NCBI GenBank assembly: GCA_031216915.1
Contig: CM062295.1
Location: 180,558,927 to 180,622,926 of the forward strand
Direction of reading: 5' to 3'
Source of the DNA: Pictodentalium vernedei
Lineage: Eukaryota; Mollusca; Scaphopoda; Dentaliida; Dentaliidae
DNA: 64,000 nucleotides
Below are positions 31,158 to 42,296 of the stretch, piece after piece. Positions within the stretch are counted from its first letter, which is position 1. Every line of letters begins with the position of its first letter. The notes beneath the pieces were generated by a model. It had not been told where the DNA came from and ran no database searches. It saw nothing but the letters and a program-made list of their open reading frames with translations. Both the position numbers and the translations under genes were made by a program.

Positions 31158-31224
31158 TGATCGGGACATAATTGGAATATATCCGACATTGTATCTGTCG
31201 GATATATTCCAATTATGTCACGAT
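31158..31224. repeat. Perfect hairpin
   Basis: TGATCGGGACATAATTGGAATATATCCGACA is followed within a few bases by its complement. It directly abuts the truncated SINE at 31225. Confidence 0.6.
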
Positions 31225-31451
31225 CACTTCACCCCGACTGTCCGCATGGGGACACCATGACGCCGTGAACTAAGGCATACTGCACGTTGATGGTTCGCAT
31301 GTCTTCAACCAATCTAACCCTGCCTATGTTGGGGAGCTGGAGCTGCTGGTCATTGCTCGGTGGTTCTCTCTGGGTACTCCGGCTTCCTCTACCCATACAA
31401 CTGTCACCGACATAATATGACCTTGGCTGTTAATGTGTCGTTAAAACCTAA

Positions 31452-31494
<43 letters not shown>

Positions 31495-31497
31495 ATC
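31225..31497 (+). mobile_element. 5'-truncated SINE with (AAAT)n tail
   Basis: It contains the SINE body phrases GCACGTTGATGGTTCGCATGTCTTCAACC, GGGGAGCTGGAGCTGCTGGTC and TGCTCGGTGGTTCTCTCTGGGTACTCC. It ends in CTGTCACCGACA and a clean AAATAAATAAAT microsatellite (31453-31497). The tRNA- or 5S-like head is missing. Confidence 0.75.
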
Positions 31498-31589
31498 CAG
31501 TACCAGTTTTGCTCGTACAAATATTAGTACAGTCAGACAAAATTCATTTTCGGATTAATTTCGTACTTTTCTGTACTCAACTTCCCTGA

Positions 31590-31870
31590 GTAAGATTGGT
31601 ATACCTTTTCAATCTCAGATTTAACCCTCAAGGACAATGAGAGTGAGAATAAGTGTACCATTTGGAAATACCCAAATTATCCAACTTTGGTTACCCTCTA
31701 CTATCATTTTGGAATGGAATAATTTGAGACACTTTGCTTTGCTCTATGCAGAGATGTTTAATCAATAAATCCGGCTTTAGTTATGTTCTGGGACTTAATG
31801 AAACATGTGCTTTGGCCACTTAAAAATAGCAGTGTCTGCAAAAAATGACTTTGAGTGAATACTCACTTGT
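31590..31870 (+). repeat. Fragment of the Helitron-like family
   Basis: CTCAGATTTAACCC ... GAGTGAGAATAAG ... ACTATCATTTTGGAA ... CTTTGCTTTGCT and TTTGGCCACTTAAAA match 62260-62420 in reverse orientation. Confidence 0.55.
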
Positions 31871-32016
31871 GCAAAAACAAAAAGGAAAGAGCTCTTTGAG
31901 CTTTCCATAACTGCTTTCAAAAATCAATGGGGAACAAATTTTGTGTTATATGTTTTGGTGTTCCGTGTTATCCAACACCAGTTTGGCCGTAAAAATATGA
32001 ATACCGCCAGGAAAGA

Positions 32017-32406
32017 GAGCACATTTTCTCAGTGGTAGACTGTTTGACTTCTATGATAGAGGTCCCGAGTTTGATCCCTATCTGGGATGACCCACGTAAT
32101 GTCCTTGGGCAAGGCACTTTATCCCGGTTACCAACATGGGGGCACGATGATGCCATGTACTAAGGCGTACACGATGATGCCATGTACTAAGGGGTACTGC
32201 ATGTCAATGGTGCACATGTCTTCAACCGCTGGTATCCTGCTTCAGCAGAGCTTGAACATAATTAGAATGTTGAGCTGACAGTGGCTCGTCGATGCTCAGT
32301 GGTTCTCTCTGGGTCCTCCGACTTCCCCCACCCATAAAACTGTCACGGTCACGATTAGCCATTGTGGATAAGTATGTGACCGCAAACACCAAAAATAAAT
32401 ACTGTC
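32017..32406 (+). mobile_element. tRNA-headed SINE
   Basis: The head at about 32030-32090 has an A-box-like CTCAGTGGTAGACTG and a B-box-like GAGTTTGATCCC, the layout of a tRNA-derived pol III promoter. The body (TGTCCTTGGGCAAGGCACTT ... GTCTTCAACC ... GGTTCTCTCTGGGT) is the same as in the SINEs at 31225, 43198 and 54227. The tail reads AGTATGTGACCGCAAACACCAAAAATAAAT. A 27-bp piece (CACGATGATGCCATGTACTAAGG...) is tandemly repeated at 32142-32195. Confidence 0.8.
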
Positions 32407-33230
32407 AGGGAAACCCTCTGTGAAATCCTTCTGTCAATAAATAGCAAAGTAGTAATGTAATGCAAGAAATATTAACAAGCTGTTCAACATCCCTTTAATC
32501 AACTCATTTTGACTTGAACTGTACCCATCACTGTGTATACTAGCTCTCTAGATGGTTTAAACCATATCAAATAAACAACTAATTTGTGCGTGACAGTAAC
32601 TCATATTACATGTATTTCATTGTATCTGAAACAGATGTGTTGGAAAAATTGTGAAATCATGGAGTAGGAAGCTTACCCTAGTTTGTTGACAAATCCCACA
32701 CATTCACAAACAGACAGAATGATAGAGAATAAATTAATTATTGATATTTAAGGTCACTTTCAGCATCTACAGCTATATCATGACCATAATATAGGTATTT
32801 ATTCAAGTCCAGGTATTCATTGCATAGGCGTACAGGGCTATTTTTCAGGGGTGTGGGGTGGGGGGTGGGGGGTGGTGGGGATGAACCCTTTTAGCCCGAA
32901 AAAGTTGAATCTCAGGAGGAAATGCCAAATGTGGGTATGGGAGGAAGGGGAGGGGGTCTCCCTCTCATTGAGTACCTGGAGAGAACCACCGAGCAATGAA
33001 AAGTAATATGCAGTAATAGAACTCTTTATATGTACTTGTGTGATTATAAATGAATAATACTAACGTGGATACGGTTCCACTGAATCAACTTGTACAGTAT
33101 GGTGGTCAGTTTACTTGCTACTTCTAAGTGATGAGATAGGAAAACAACATTTTGTGTGGAAAACCAAAATGTTTTGTGGTCATTTCTGGCAACTAAATTG
33201 TCCAAAATGTTCTGGCATATCGGCTGAAAA
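32400..33230. other. Intronic stretch with a G-rich run and a SINE scrap
   Basis: 32849-32885 is a GGGGTGGGGGG-type run. 32972-33002 (GTACCTGGAGAGAACCACCG) is an inverted scrap of the SINE body. Nothing else is recognised. Confidence 0.4.
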
Positions 33231-33268
33231 CTTAAAAAATTTATAGTAATTTATATATTTTTTATACT

Positions 33269-33459
33269 TACCAATGACCCAGACATAGCTGGTGCTAACT
33301 CTTAAACATATAGGGCCAAACACAAATTTTGCCCCCCCAATCCCCAAAATTTGCATCTAAAACCAAAGAAAACATGTCCTGAATGGCCCTCCATACTTCA
33401 CCTCTACTGCGCATGCGCAGTGTCAAGGACGTCCCGAAATTGGTGCCATTAATCATTCT
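33269..33459. repeat. DIRS C left inverted terminal repeat
   Basis: TACCAATGACCCAGACATAGC to TTAATCATTCT, with TGCGCATGCGCA at 33408-33419. The partner repeat is lost with the truncated end. Confidence 0.85.
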
Positions 33460-33534
33460 TACCAACAGTGCCTGGTAAGCGCTATGTACTCAGCGGGGAG
33501 GTATGAGTTCCCAACTCCTGGGAGGGCCATCCCT

Positions 33535-33623
33535 GTCTGGGTCATTGGTAAGTATAAAAAATATATAAATTACTATAAATTTTTTAAGATTTTTATACTG
33601 TACCAATGACCCAAACATAGCTG
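33535..33623. repeat. DIRS C internal complementary region with AAG joint
   Basis: It is as in the other copies, but the joint trinucleotide is AAG instead of AAC, matching this copy's own left end CTT instead of GTT. Confidence 0.9.
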
Positions 33624-34199
33624 AATAGTAAAAAGGCTGGAGGGCCCAGGACATAGAGGAAAATCCAATAAGCTCAACTATATAAATAGAGTCATCTCCT
33701 GTAGGAGAAAAGGAGAAATAGGCTTCCTGTGTATCTTTCTTATTTATGACAAATTAGAAAGACACAATACCTTTTATAATTGAGCATGATAACATCCATG
33801 TTCTCTATTAATATCCAGTATAATTCGTATACTAATTATATTTAAAGTAAGCCCATAAATAAAGTTAGTCCAAAGAATTGAGACTCTTTATACTCTTTTA
33901 AAAGTGTCCGAGGATAGTATAATAACATCCGTTTGACACATGACATATACAATTGCTATACTTTAAAACTATGACATGAATGAATTTAAAAACCTAACTT
34001 TCACTTAAGAAACCATCCCAGTAACAGCTCAGAAATACTAACTCCGGAGGAGATATCCCCTTGTTTTCATAATAAAAACAGGTGACCCAAGGGAACACCC
34101 TCCCCCCCCCCCCCCCCTTTTTCTTGCCCTGGGTCAAATAGCCCAGAGCGAAGAGGGCAGCAGGACGGAGTCACTGCCGGAACATAAAGTCTACATAGC

Positions 34200-36130
34200 T
34201 ATTGTTGCAATTGTTAAGTGATCGACTTTCTGAGCAGCTGATAATGGACCTAAACAATGCAGGTCTCCAGAAATGGATACAATATTTCTGAGATAAAAAT
34301 TCGTGAATGTGGATGGTTGAGACCAATATGCAGCCTATTTAATCTATAATAGCAAAACTATACGTCAGCCCAAGATGTAGAAGAGCTCTTACTTCATGAG
34401 CCGAAATCTTGAGCACAGACTGCTGAGTTAAGGATAGATTATCCTAAGCAGTACCGATAGTTAACTGAATGCATTAAGTAATAGAATGGACCGTAATGAC
34501 CCTTCTATTAGGCATCAGAGCCAGAAGAAGCTTTACGTCCTACTGATAAACTGAGATCTGTTAATAAATACATAAAGGTCTATCCGGACAGAGTAAAGGC
34601 CTATGCCCACTCGAAGACGGAAGGACCTTAAAAACAATAGGTTCCGGATATCATTAGGAGCCTGATTCTCAACCAAAAATACAACATTAGTAGTAAAGGT
34701 AATAGAGCTCCCGATACTACGAAAGTGAGAATCGTCCACCGATAGTGCATGAAGCTCACTGACTCTTCAACAGAAGAGAAGGCTAAGAGAATCGCTGCCT
34801 TAAAAGACCAGAATTTGAAACTGCTGTCTCAAGGATTCAAATGGTTGCTTTAGTTAATAAGAACCGAAGCTAAATTCCGAATAGGAATTAATCTAACAAT
34901 TCTAGGTCTCTTATCGAAAAGTTTCAAACTAACTTAGATAAAGAGACATTAGGCTCCATTGTAAACTATCATGGTGTGCATAGGTATCAGATAACATAGA
35001 CCTATAACCTATAAAAGTAACTGGCTGCAGTTGATCTCGTCAAACAAGTATACTAGAAAGTTTGCAATGTCTGGTATGGAGGAATCAAAAATATCAACAT
35101 AAAGATCCCTACACCAACGACGGAAGACCCTCCACTTTAGCCGCATAGTATAGTGAAGAGGAGGTCCTTCTACAGTTAGGAATCGCGTCCACTGCTGGTC
35201 CTATACAGTACTTGCTATGCAAGAAGGACCGCACAACGGAATACGTGAAGGTTGAGACCTTGCGGGTTGTGATAGAGTTGACACGATTTCCCCAGCGAAA
35301 AAAGATCCTCTCGTGGAGGAAGTTTCCGCGGTAAGTCCCACAGTAGACATCTAAGTAAATTTATCCACCGTCTCTGTGGGACAGAGATGCTACCAACAGA
35401 ATTGTATTGTGAATGAATAATTCTAGCAATACTTGCTGAATCAACAGCGATGGAGGATACACATATCCTATCATAGCGTCCTACTAGATCGATAGAGCGT
35501 TAACTACATATGCTCAGGGATCCGGACACGGTGACACATACGTCTACAATTGATTGGAGAGTTGTGTCGCAAATAAATTATCACTTGGCGCTCCCATTGA
35601 TAGCAAATCTGATTGAATACTTGTTTGTTGATAGTCCATTCCGACGGCAACAAACGACCCTTACGTGAAAGGGAGTCTGCTAATACGATTCGACAACCGA
35701 GAATATGACGAACCGAAACAGAACTTGGTGTTCTATAACAAACAGAAGGATTCATTCTGTTAAAATTAATAACGGAACCGAATGAGTGCCTCCCTGGTTC
35801 CAGATATACGCAACTACTGTCGTATTATCGGACAGGATTGAACATGCGTTTCTGAATAAAATTCATCCAATGACGTAGTGCAAGCCAACATAATATTGTT
35901 CCTTGGAAGTAAGGAGCTTGCCTAAAAACTGCGGAACCCAAAGACCCTGGCACTTCGAATCCGTTGGGATCAAAATTGTGTCCCAACCTGTTTGACTGAC
36001 ATCCATCATAATCGAAAAACTCGGATCCGGCAACTACAGTGGAACTCTCTGAGTCAACCACCGAATCTTTTCCCACGTCTGAATCTCTTGTTACACTTTT
36101 GATAAACAAGAGAACGTGTATATCGAGCAA
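34200..36130 (-). pseudogene. DIRS C recombinase and RNase H remnants
   Basis: Colinear with copy B's recombinase (to about 35300) and RNase H/tail (to about 36130). Short readable pieces, such as DDSHFRSIGSSITFTTNV at 34533-34739, are separated by frameshifts. The RT domain is absent. Confidence 0.75.
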
Positions 36131-36145
36131 TTCAAGATTGCTGAA

Positions 36146-37720
36146 AGGTTGCCGTCGAAGATCAGCTTCTCGAGACCGAAGCGACTCTGAGAGAGTTCTT
36201 CACCTTACTATCCATGCGTGTGGATGTAGCTAGTGCTGCGTCACGTCTAACCAACTCCAGGTTGCCACTGAAGGGCGGAGTTATACGTGGAAAAACTACT
36301 GCCCCTGAAAGAAATCTCATTGAGGATCATATCCTGGAATTCTTTCTGTTGAAGACGTAATGATAAACGTCTTAGTAAGGTGGTATACGTATGATAAAGC
36401 GTCTAAGTGAAGTCTATTATACATCATTGTCGTTTCCAACATCGTGGTTGGAATTGACATAGACGGCGAAAAGATAATTAGCAGTCTTCAGTCTCGCCGT
36501 CTTAGATGCAAAGGAACTCTCGGTAAGCCCAGTTCTGCCAATAAACAATTATTTCCTAGAATTCACGAAAGGCAGAATAGAGCATTGCGGACAAGAAACT
36601 ATACTAGCATGATGATAGCAAGCTTATATATATATATAGTCGTTCAATAATTCAAATGTTCTAAAGACATTATTGGACTGCGTCGGCAACTCAGGGACAA
36701 TGTCCCTAAACCGATCCAAAACTCTGTGTCCAATGACGCTATAGTCTCTTATCCAGCATCGCAGCAATGCAGTCCGACGGAACAACCTCTAGAAGATAAT
36801 GCCGGAAGAAATGTATGGCAGCTTCTGTTGTTCCGAAAGGGAAAGCTCGAAATCATCCGAATCCCTTTCGCCATCCTGTCGGACCCTATAAAATATTCGG
36901 TCGTCCGTACCTGATGCAACAGTGGAGCGTACCGACCCAGCGCTGTCGGATTATTCCTGATCCGACCGAGAATCTGTCGTTTGCTGGGATGCTACGATAA
37001 GCTGTGCTATTTTGGATAGCACGTCCGTCACTGAGGCCTGTGGAGAAGCGGTCTTACGATGCATTGCTGCTGGAAGCTCCGTGTTCGTTACCCCGTGCAT
37101 ACTTCTATTATGCGAGCGACCGGAGTGTGCAGGCCTCGTGTCCCTTGGCTACCGGATGGCATGACCTGTTCAGCATGGAATCACTGAATGCCGAAGCTGG
37201 CCGGATATTCAAGGTCACGTAGCCAATGTGCGGTCGTGTGCGCTGCTGTGAGGATGAGGAAGCATTATCGACAGTCACTCGGACTGTCTATATAATGGAG
37301 CGTCCGGAGTGGCGGACATACGCTCCGAAGGTGAAATGTCTGTACCACAACATCCGGTCCCATATGTTGTTGCACGAGAGAGGGACCTCTCTCGCTCGCC
37401 GCCCGGACGGACCGGACGAGCTAGGAACCGGACTAACAGGCTTCCTCCGATCTCTCCTCTAATCCGTCGTCACTGGGTGTGTACTAAAGTCTATTATAGT
37501 GCTCGCATCACCCAAATCTCCATCCTAGACCGCAACGGACGAACCCGACTGCCGAACCATTCGATGAATGGAAGCTACACCAGGTGAGCTAGCGAATGTC
37601 AACTCCGTCGATCCTACTAGGGACCTCTTAGGAGATTGACGTAATCCATGAGCACTAATTGCCGCTAGCTCTTCACTAACTATGACGACAGAGGCACACT
37701 TTTGAAAAACATCTCAGTAA
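36146..37720 (-). pseudogene. DIRS C gag remnant (unit 1 only)
   Basis: Homologous to copy B Gag DNA from about 19893 upward and to unit 1 of A and D. It is frameshifted throughout and truncated at 37720. Confidence 0.75.
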
Positions 37721-37778
37721 TTTCACATTAAAAAGTTGGGAAAGCCCGTAATTTGTCCAACAAATTACTATTCTCTAG
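37721..37778 (+). mobile_element. Helitron-like 3' end
   Basis: TTTCACATTAAAAAGTTGGGAAAGCCC leads into a hairpin GTAATTTGTccaACAAATTAC (37748-37768), then ten bases ending in CTAG, followed by T. A hairpin about ten bases before CTRR and insertion next to T are Helitron hallmarks. The same end occurs at 61075 and 61741 on the minus strand. Confidence 0.6.
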
Positions 37779-37784
37779 TTGTTA

Positions 37785-37943
37785 TTAAATTTTCTCTTAA
37801 AACTACTCATTGTATATATTTTCCCAAAGCTTGTTGCCAGTCCTCTGTATATTATATTTATTGTAGGGGAGCGGAAGGAATTCTAAGTGGAAAGCACTTT
37901 TCATTCAATCCTCGTTTGCACCATTAATGGCAAATAAAAATGA
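37785..37943 (+). repeat. Retroelement 3' end (LINE- or SINE-like)
   Basis: GGGGAGCGGAAGGAATTCTAAGTGGAAAGCAC ... AATCCTCGTTTGCA ... AATGGCAAATAAA matches 41940-42123 closely. The common end in GGCAAATAAA suggests a 5'-truncated retroposon. Confidence 0.6.
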
Positions 37944-38213
37944 AAGTGTCAATTACACTGCAACTTAACTTGAATGTGTGTTACGTTTGATGAAAAGGAT
38001 AATGTTCAATGTTTATGAAAGGATCATGAAATACGACAAGAATTGTGATCATTGAGAATATATTAATTTCTGTTTCCTGTATGCTATGTTTTCAATAAAA
38101 AAATAATTTGAGGTGTAGACTTTACTAAAGACTTGAGGGGTGGGTTAAAGTGGCCCTTACAGTTAGTGGATGTCAACCAAAGTTACCAACTTACAGTGAA
38201 AGTATTCCAAAAT

Positions 38214-39065
38214 GAGTCATCCTATCAAGTCACAATGAAATGCCTTCATAAATACGGCCCATAGACTGTGCTAAAGGTTTTCAGGCCTGTATAGCCATTA
38301 CGGTCGACCGATCGCAACCAAAAGGGGACGTCCTCATCTAGACACTATACTGAGTCATCCTACCAAGTTACAATGAAATCCCTTCATAAATACGACCTAT
38401 AGTCTTGCTAAATGTTTTTGGGTTTTGGGCTCGGGCAGCCATCATGGTTGAACGATCGCGACCAAAAGGGGACATTCTCATCTAGACATTATCTGGAGTC
38501 ATCCTACTAAGTTACACTGAAATCCCTTCATAAATACAACCTCTAGACTATGATAAAAGTTTTTGGGTTTCGGGCTTGGGCAGCCATCACAGCTGACAGA
38601 CCAAATGGGGAAGTTCACATCTAGACATCATACAGAGTCATCCTACCAAGCTACAATGAAATCCCTCCATATTAAATATGACCTGTAGACTGTGCTAAAA
38701 GTTTTTGGGTTTTGGGTTGGGTAGCCATCAAGGTGACAGATCATGCCTAAAAGGGGACATTCGCATCTACTTATTATACAGAGTCATCCTACCAAGTTAC
38801 CATGAAATCCCTTCATAAATACGACCTGTAGACTGTGCTAAAGGTTTTGGGGTTTTGGGCTCGGGCAGCCATCATGGTTGGCCGATCGCGACCAAAGGGG
38901 GACGTTCTCATCTAGACATGACCTCAAACCTGTATATGAAATTTCATGACGATCGGACAAGAACTACGGGGTGTAGACAGTGCTAAAGGAAAATGTGAAC
39001 AAACAGATTAACAGACTGACAGATTTCCACACACGTGATTGCAATAGCTTATCTTGACTTTGTCA
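38214..39065 (+). mobile_element. Tandem-core element, pearl-like (five ~140-bp units)
   Basis: Units begin GAGTCATCCTA at 38214, 38352, 38496, 38635 and 38781. They share TGAAATCCCTTCATAAATACGACC and GGGCAGCCATCA. The array is followed by CAAACAGATTAACAGACTGACAG and a terminal hairpin ending CTTGACTTTGTCAAG. A tandem core followed by ACAGACxG-type repeats and a hairpin is the layout of bivalve pearl elements, regarded as non-autonomous Helitron relatives. Confidence 0.6.
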
Positions 39066-39158
39066 AGTTAAGCTAATAAGTTTGAACTAAAACATAGCAA
39101 CTGCTTGAAAGGTCTTGCCTGAATTCACAAAATACTTTGTGGGTAATTACTGTAGGAA

Positions 39159-39365
39159 CAGTAGAACTCTGTTATTTGAAGAGCCATTTTCCCAGGGAAA
39201 AACATTCAGTTAACAGGAACATTCATTTCACAGAAATTAGGTCACTTTCCTGTATTCTGGAGATAAACTTCAAACTTATTATATTATATTTTTCCTTGTT
39301 TGACAGTGCACAAAGAGCTCTGTCAAACAAGATATAATATATTAAGTACCTGTATTGGATTTACT
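39159..39365. mobile_element. Diverged pogo/Tigger-like palindromic element
   Basis: CAGTAGAACTCTGTTATTTGAA resembles the end CAGTGGAACCCTGTTAATTGAA. The core CTTGTTTGACAGTGCACAAAGAGCTCTGTCAAACAAG is shared with 55225-55261. The far end is not clear. Confidence 0.55.
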
Positions 39366-39469
39366 GAGACGAAATAGACCAGTAAATATAGGGAATTCTG
39401 TGGTTGTGAGAGTAAATCTTCAACACATTACAAAAAGATTTTTTATTCAATTATCAGGAGACAGAAAAA

Positions 39470-39650
39470 AAAACCCTCATATTTATAGATTTATTACAGT
39501 TTAACCATTAAGGCCTTGTTCCAACTCTGGTGAGATTCTTGTCTTAAATGTACATATTCCAACATACAGGCTTCTGATAGTCTTGCTGATGAAAGTTATG
39601 GTACCTTGGCAGTGGTTTCTAATGAAATCTTAGATCCCAAAGGATCAGTG
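39470..39650. repeat. Dispersed repeat, second copy at 60408-60590
   Basis: Both share CCTCATATTTAT, GTTTAACC(A/C)TTAAGGCC, CAGGCTTCTGATAGTCTTG and GTGGTTTCTAATGAA(A/G)TCTT. No ORF is conserved between them. Confidence 0.6.
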
Positions 39651-39899
39651 TCAGGAGCAGGTATTATTTCAATGGAGTAATGAAATGCAATAAACAACTA
39701 GACTTTATGATTCTGGAGAATCATGGCTTTTCCCGATGAGATTCCATGATTTGTCATGACTCCACAGTGTCTGATGAATTGTTTTTAACTGTCTCACTGA
39801 AGTTCCTTCATTGATGTTATGAGAAAGGTGAGTATAGTAGTCTCAAATGACTCAGTTTGATAAAAAAATTGTTTAGGTAAAAACCATCATTAACGGTGG

Positions 39900-40175
39900 A
39901 GTGGGTTAATATCAATATCGTCGTCCGACAAGTTAATGACCCACAAAAGGAGTTATGTTTGTTTGACACATACCCACTGAGTGCTGTGTCTATTTGAAAA
40001 TGGTCCATTTTATCTCAAATGTATCCAAAATATTGATGTCTGGCAGCTTGTAGAGGGTTAACAAGTGCTAACAGGAATATTTTTCCATGCAACTTGTAAT
40101 GTCACACTAAGAACTGCAAATGGCCAATTTTTTCTTTAAAATCTTCCAAGATGTTTTCAGAGAAATACCTGCGCA
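39900..40175 (+). repeat. Single diverged monomer of the ~340-bp satellite
   Basis: GGAGTTATGTTTGTTTGACACATACCCACTGAGTGCTGTG ... GGCAGCTTGTAGAGGGTTAACAAGTGCTAAC ... GCAACTTGTAATGTCACACTAAG matches the array at 51754-53770. Confidence 0.65.
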
Positions 40176-40514
40176 TATGCTCTTTTCGAATTCGACGTGA
40201 CGAAATGCGAAATTCATGTCGCTCTTCATGGAAAGTGATGCCGCAACTATTCATGAACAAGGAGTGAAAATTTCATGGAAATCTGTCTAGAATTGGCTGA
40301 GATATGGCGTTTTGGAGTGAGGAGGTAATTGTTTGAATTTGGTCCTTCCTTTTCAAGCCAGTTCGAAAAAAGACGTCGGGAATGGGCGCAGAATCCTTCA
40401 GTGCACCCTCGCTGGAGTAAGTCCACTTAAATGTTACAATTGTGTGTCGACTGGTGGAGAGTTGACTGTAAATGGAAGTTGCTTCTTTAAGACAGCCACC
40501 CAGGGATCCCAACA

Positions 40515-41580
40515 CAACCTTTAAACCTACGAGAATTGTCAGAAGTTTAAAGTCAAGAGAAATTGGCGGTGATTGGGTTTCTGGCAGGCAGGAAAAGATT
40601 GACGAAGATTTGCATATTGGACATTAAAATAGCACTTCTGACATACACGAACGGTATTCAGACTGCTGGAGGCAGCGACTTGAAATTTTCAGAACTTGTT
40701 CTACGAACCCTGGCCGACATTTTGTGATCTGTTTGGAGTGTCTGGACTGTGTGGAAAACACCACGCATCGCATGGAATGTGAGAGTACTATTCGTCCCGA
40801 CTCTATCAGTTTAGAATGGACATGGGCAGTGTTGTAGACGATTGTAGAGTTGCGATTGAGCATAACGTCCCAGGTTTTGGTGCCACATTGCCTAACCGGC
40901 TCCAAGGTATGATTGTTTGTCTCAATATCGTCCTTACTACTTGTAGTTTATACCGTTGCCATACGTTAATGTAGCCTCTTATTTTCAAAACTTTCGACCC
41001 AGAACGCCGGCAAGGTGGGGAAGTACAGGGGGGGGGGGGGGGGGGTGATGGAGCGGTGGGGGGGAGGGGTATCCTGACACTATCTTTAAACCTTAGATAA
41101 TCGTCAGAAGTTGAAGTGAAAAGAAATAGGCGGTGAGTAGGTTTTTGGGCGGGAAACGATTAACGAAAATTTGCCAGTTAAACATTAAAATTGCACTTCT
41201 CACAAACACGAACCGTGTCCAGACCGCTTAAGGCAGTGACTTCTAATTTTCAGAACTTGTTCTACGCACCCTGGCCGACATTTCGGCATCTGTTGTGAGT
41301 GTTGAGACCGCATGGAGAACACCACGCATCGCGTGGAAAGTTAGAGTACTATTTGTCCTGACTCTATCAGTTTGGAATGGACTTGGGCACTGTTGTAGAC
41401 TACTGTAGAGCAGCGACTGAGCATAAAGTCAGACTTTTTTGTGCCAAATTGCCGGCTCCAAGGTATGATTTTTCATTTCATCTGTACATCACCCAGATCG
41501 CCTGTAGTTTATACCGTTACCATACGCTGAAGTAGCCTTTTGTCATTTTCGCCACCTTCGACCCAGATTTGAGGTTACCT
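40515..41580. repeat. ~570-bp direct tandem duplication separated by poly-G
   Basis: 40530-41000 and 41095-41575 match over their length: TTTTCAGAACTTGTTCTACG(A/C)ACCCTGGCCGACATTT, AACACCACGCATCGC(A/G)TGGAA, ACTCTATCAGTTT(A/G)GAATGGAC and TAGTTTATACCGTT(G/A)CCATACG. They are separated by a G-rich run (41027-41070). Minus-strand ORFs exist in the first copy but are not kept in the second, so I see no support for coding. Confidence 0.7.
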
Positions 41581-41904
41581 TCCTTCAACCCCATTTTGTA
41601 GCAAAATCTAGCCATGCTCCCAACCACGCCCTCTCCCTGTCGGCCCGGGTGCTTCTAAAGATAGAAAGGTCAATGGGGAGGGGCCCGATAGCAAACAAAC
41701 GGGGGCAGGTGTATTTGGTGAAAAAACAGTTGTGTGAACATCCCCAGAAGTGAAAACCTATGCTTAGTGGCAGTAATCAAGATGTTGATTTAGACTCACA
41801 TTACGGCCAAGATACCACACAATGCAAATGGGTGGGTGGCGGGCATCATCACTGGATCTAATGTTGTATTTCATGTTTTCTTTTTTTCTTTATATTCTAT
41901 TTAT

Positions 41905-42123
41905 TTTTTGATCTCTTCACTCTCTCTCTCTCTCTTTCTCTCAGTTAAATTTGTGTTTGTCTATAATGTTTATAATATTTAGATTTTGCTAGATTCTGTT
42001 ATTTATGGAATACGTTCTGCCATATTGTAAATTGTTAGTCATTGTACAGGAACGGAGGGCCTTCTAAGTGGTAAGCACTTGTCCTCCAATCCTGATTTGC
42101 ATTGTCAAATGGCAAATAAAATA
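41905..42123 (+). repeat. (TC)n tract and retroelement 3' end
   Basis: A CTCTCTCTCTCT run (41918-41942) is followed by GGAACGGAGGGCCTTCTAAGTGGTAAGCAC ... AATCCTGATTTGCA ... AATGGCAAATAAA, the relative of 37785-37943. Confidence 0.6.
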
Positions 42124-42296
42124 TGTTTAGTCTAATCTAACAGTAGGGGGGGGGGGGGCATGTGTCCTTGGTAAAAAAAAAAAACAGCAGAGGGCAGGTG
42201 TCCTAGGTAAAATAAACAGCAGGGGGGTGGGGGGGGGTGGGGGGGGGGAGATGTCCACGATAATTAATTTTAATAGGAGGCAGTTGTTCATGGGGA
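42124..42296. repeat. G-rich low-complexity stretch
   Basis: Repeated GGGGGGGGG, CAGCAG and GTGTCCT(A/T)GGTAAAA units. The plus-strand ORF that starts here is an accident of composition. Confidence 0.6.

Larger units (their letters stand above)
33231..37720 (-). mobile_element. DIRS copy C, truncated (5' third missing)
   Basis: The left half of a DIRS element: terminus CTTAAAAAATTTATAG, left terminal repeat 33269-33459, internal complementary region 33535-33623, 16-C tract at 34102-34117 and stem-loop 34129-34146. Recombinase and RNase H remnants follow to about 36130, then gag unit 1 to 37720. It shares with A and D the deletion of the RT domain (junction about 36130-36145). It ends abruptly at CTCAGTAA, right where A and D pass into gag unit 2, and is joined to a Helitron-like 3' end. 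No frame is open. Confidence 0.88.

Noticed and set aside
38214..38925. CRISPR-like array
   Set aside because: Units are about 140 bp, diverged along their whole length, and lack a short constant repeat with unique spacers. A eukaryotic tandem repeat.
40624..40988. Minus-strand ORFs of 93 and 60 residues as a possible exon
   Set aside because: Frames are not preserved in the tandem copy at 41095-41575 and no splice context fits.
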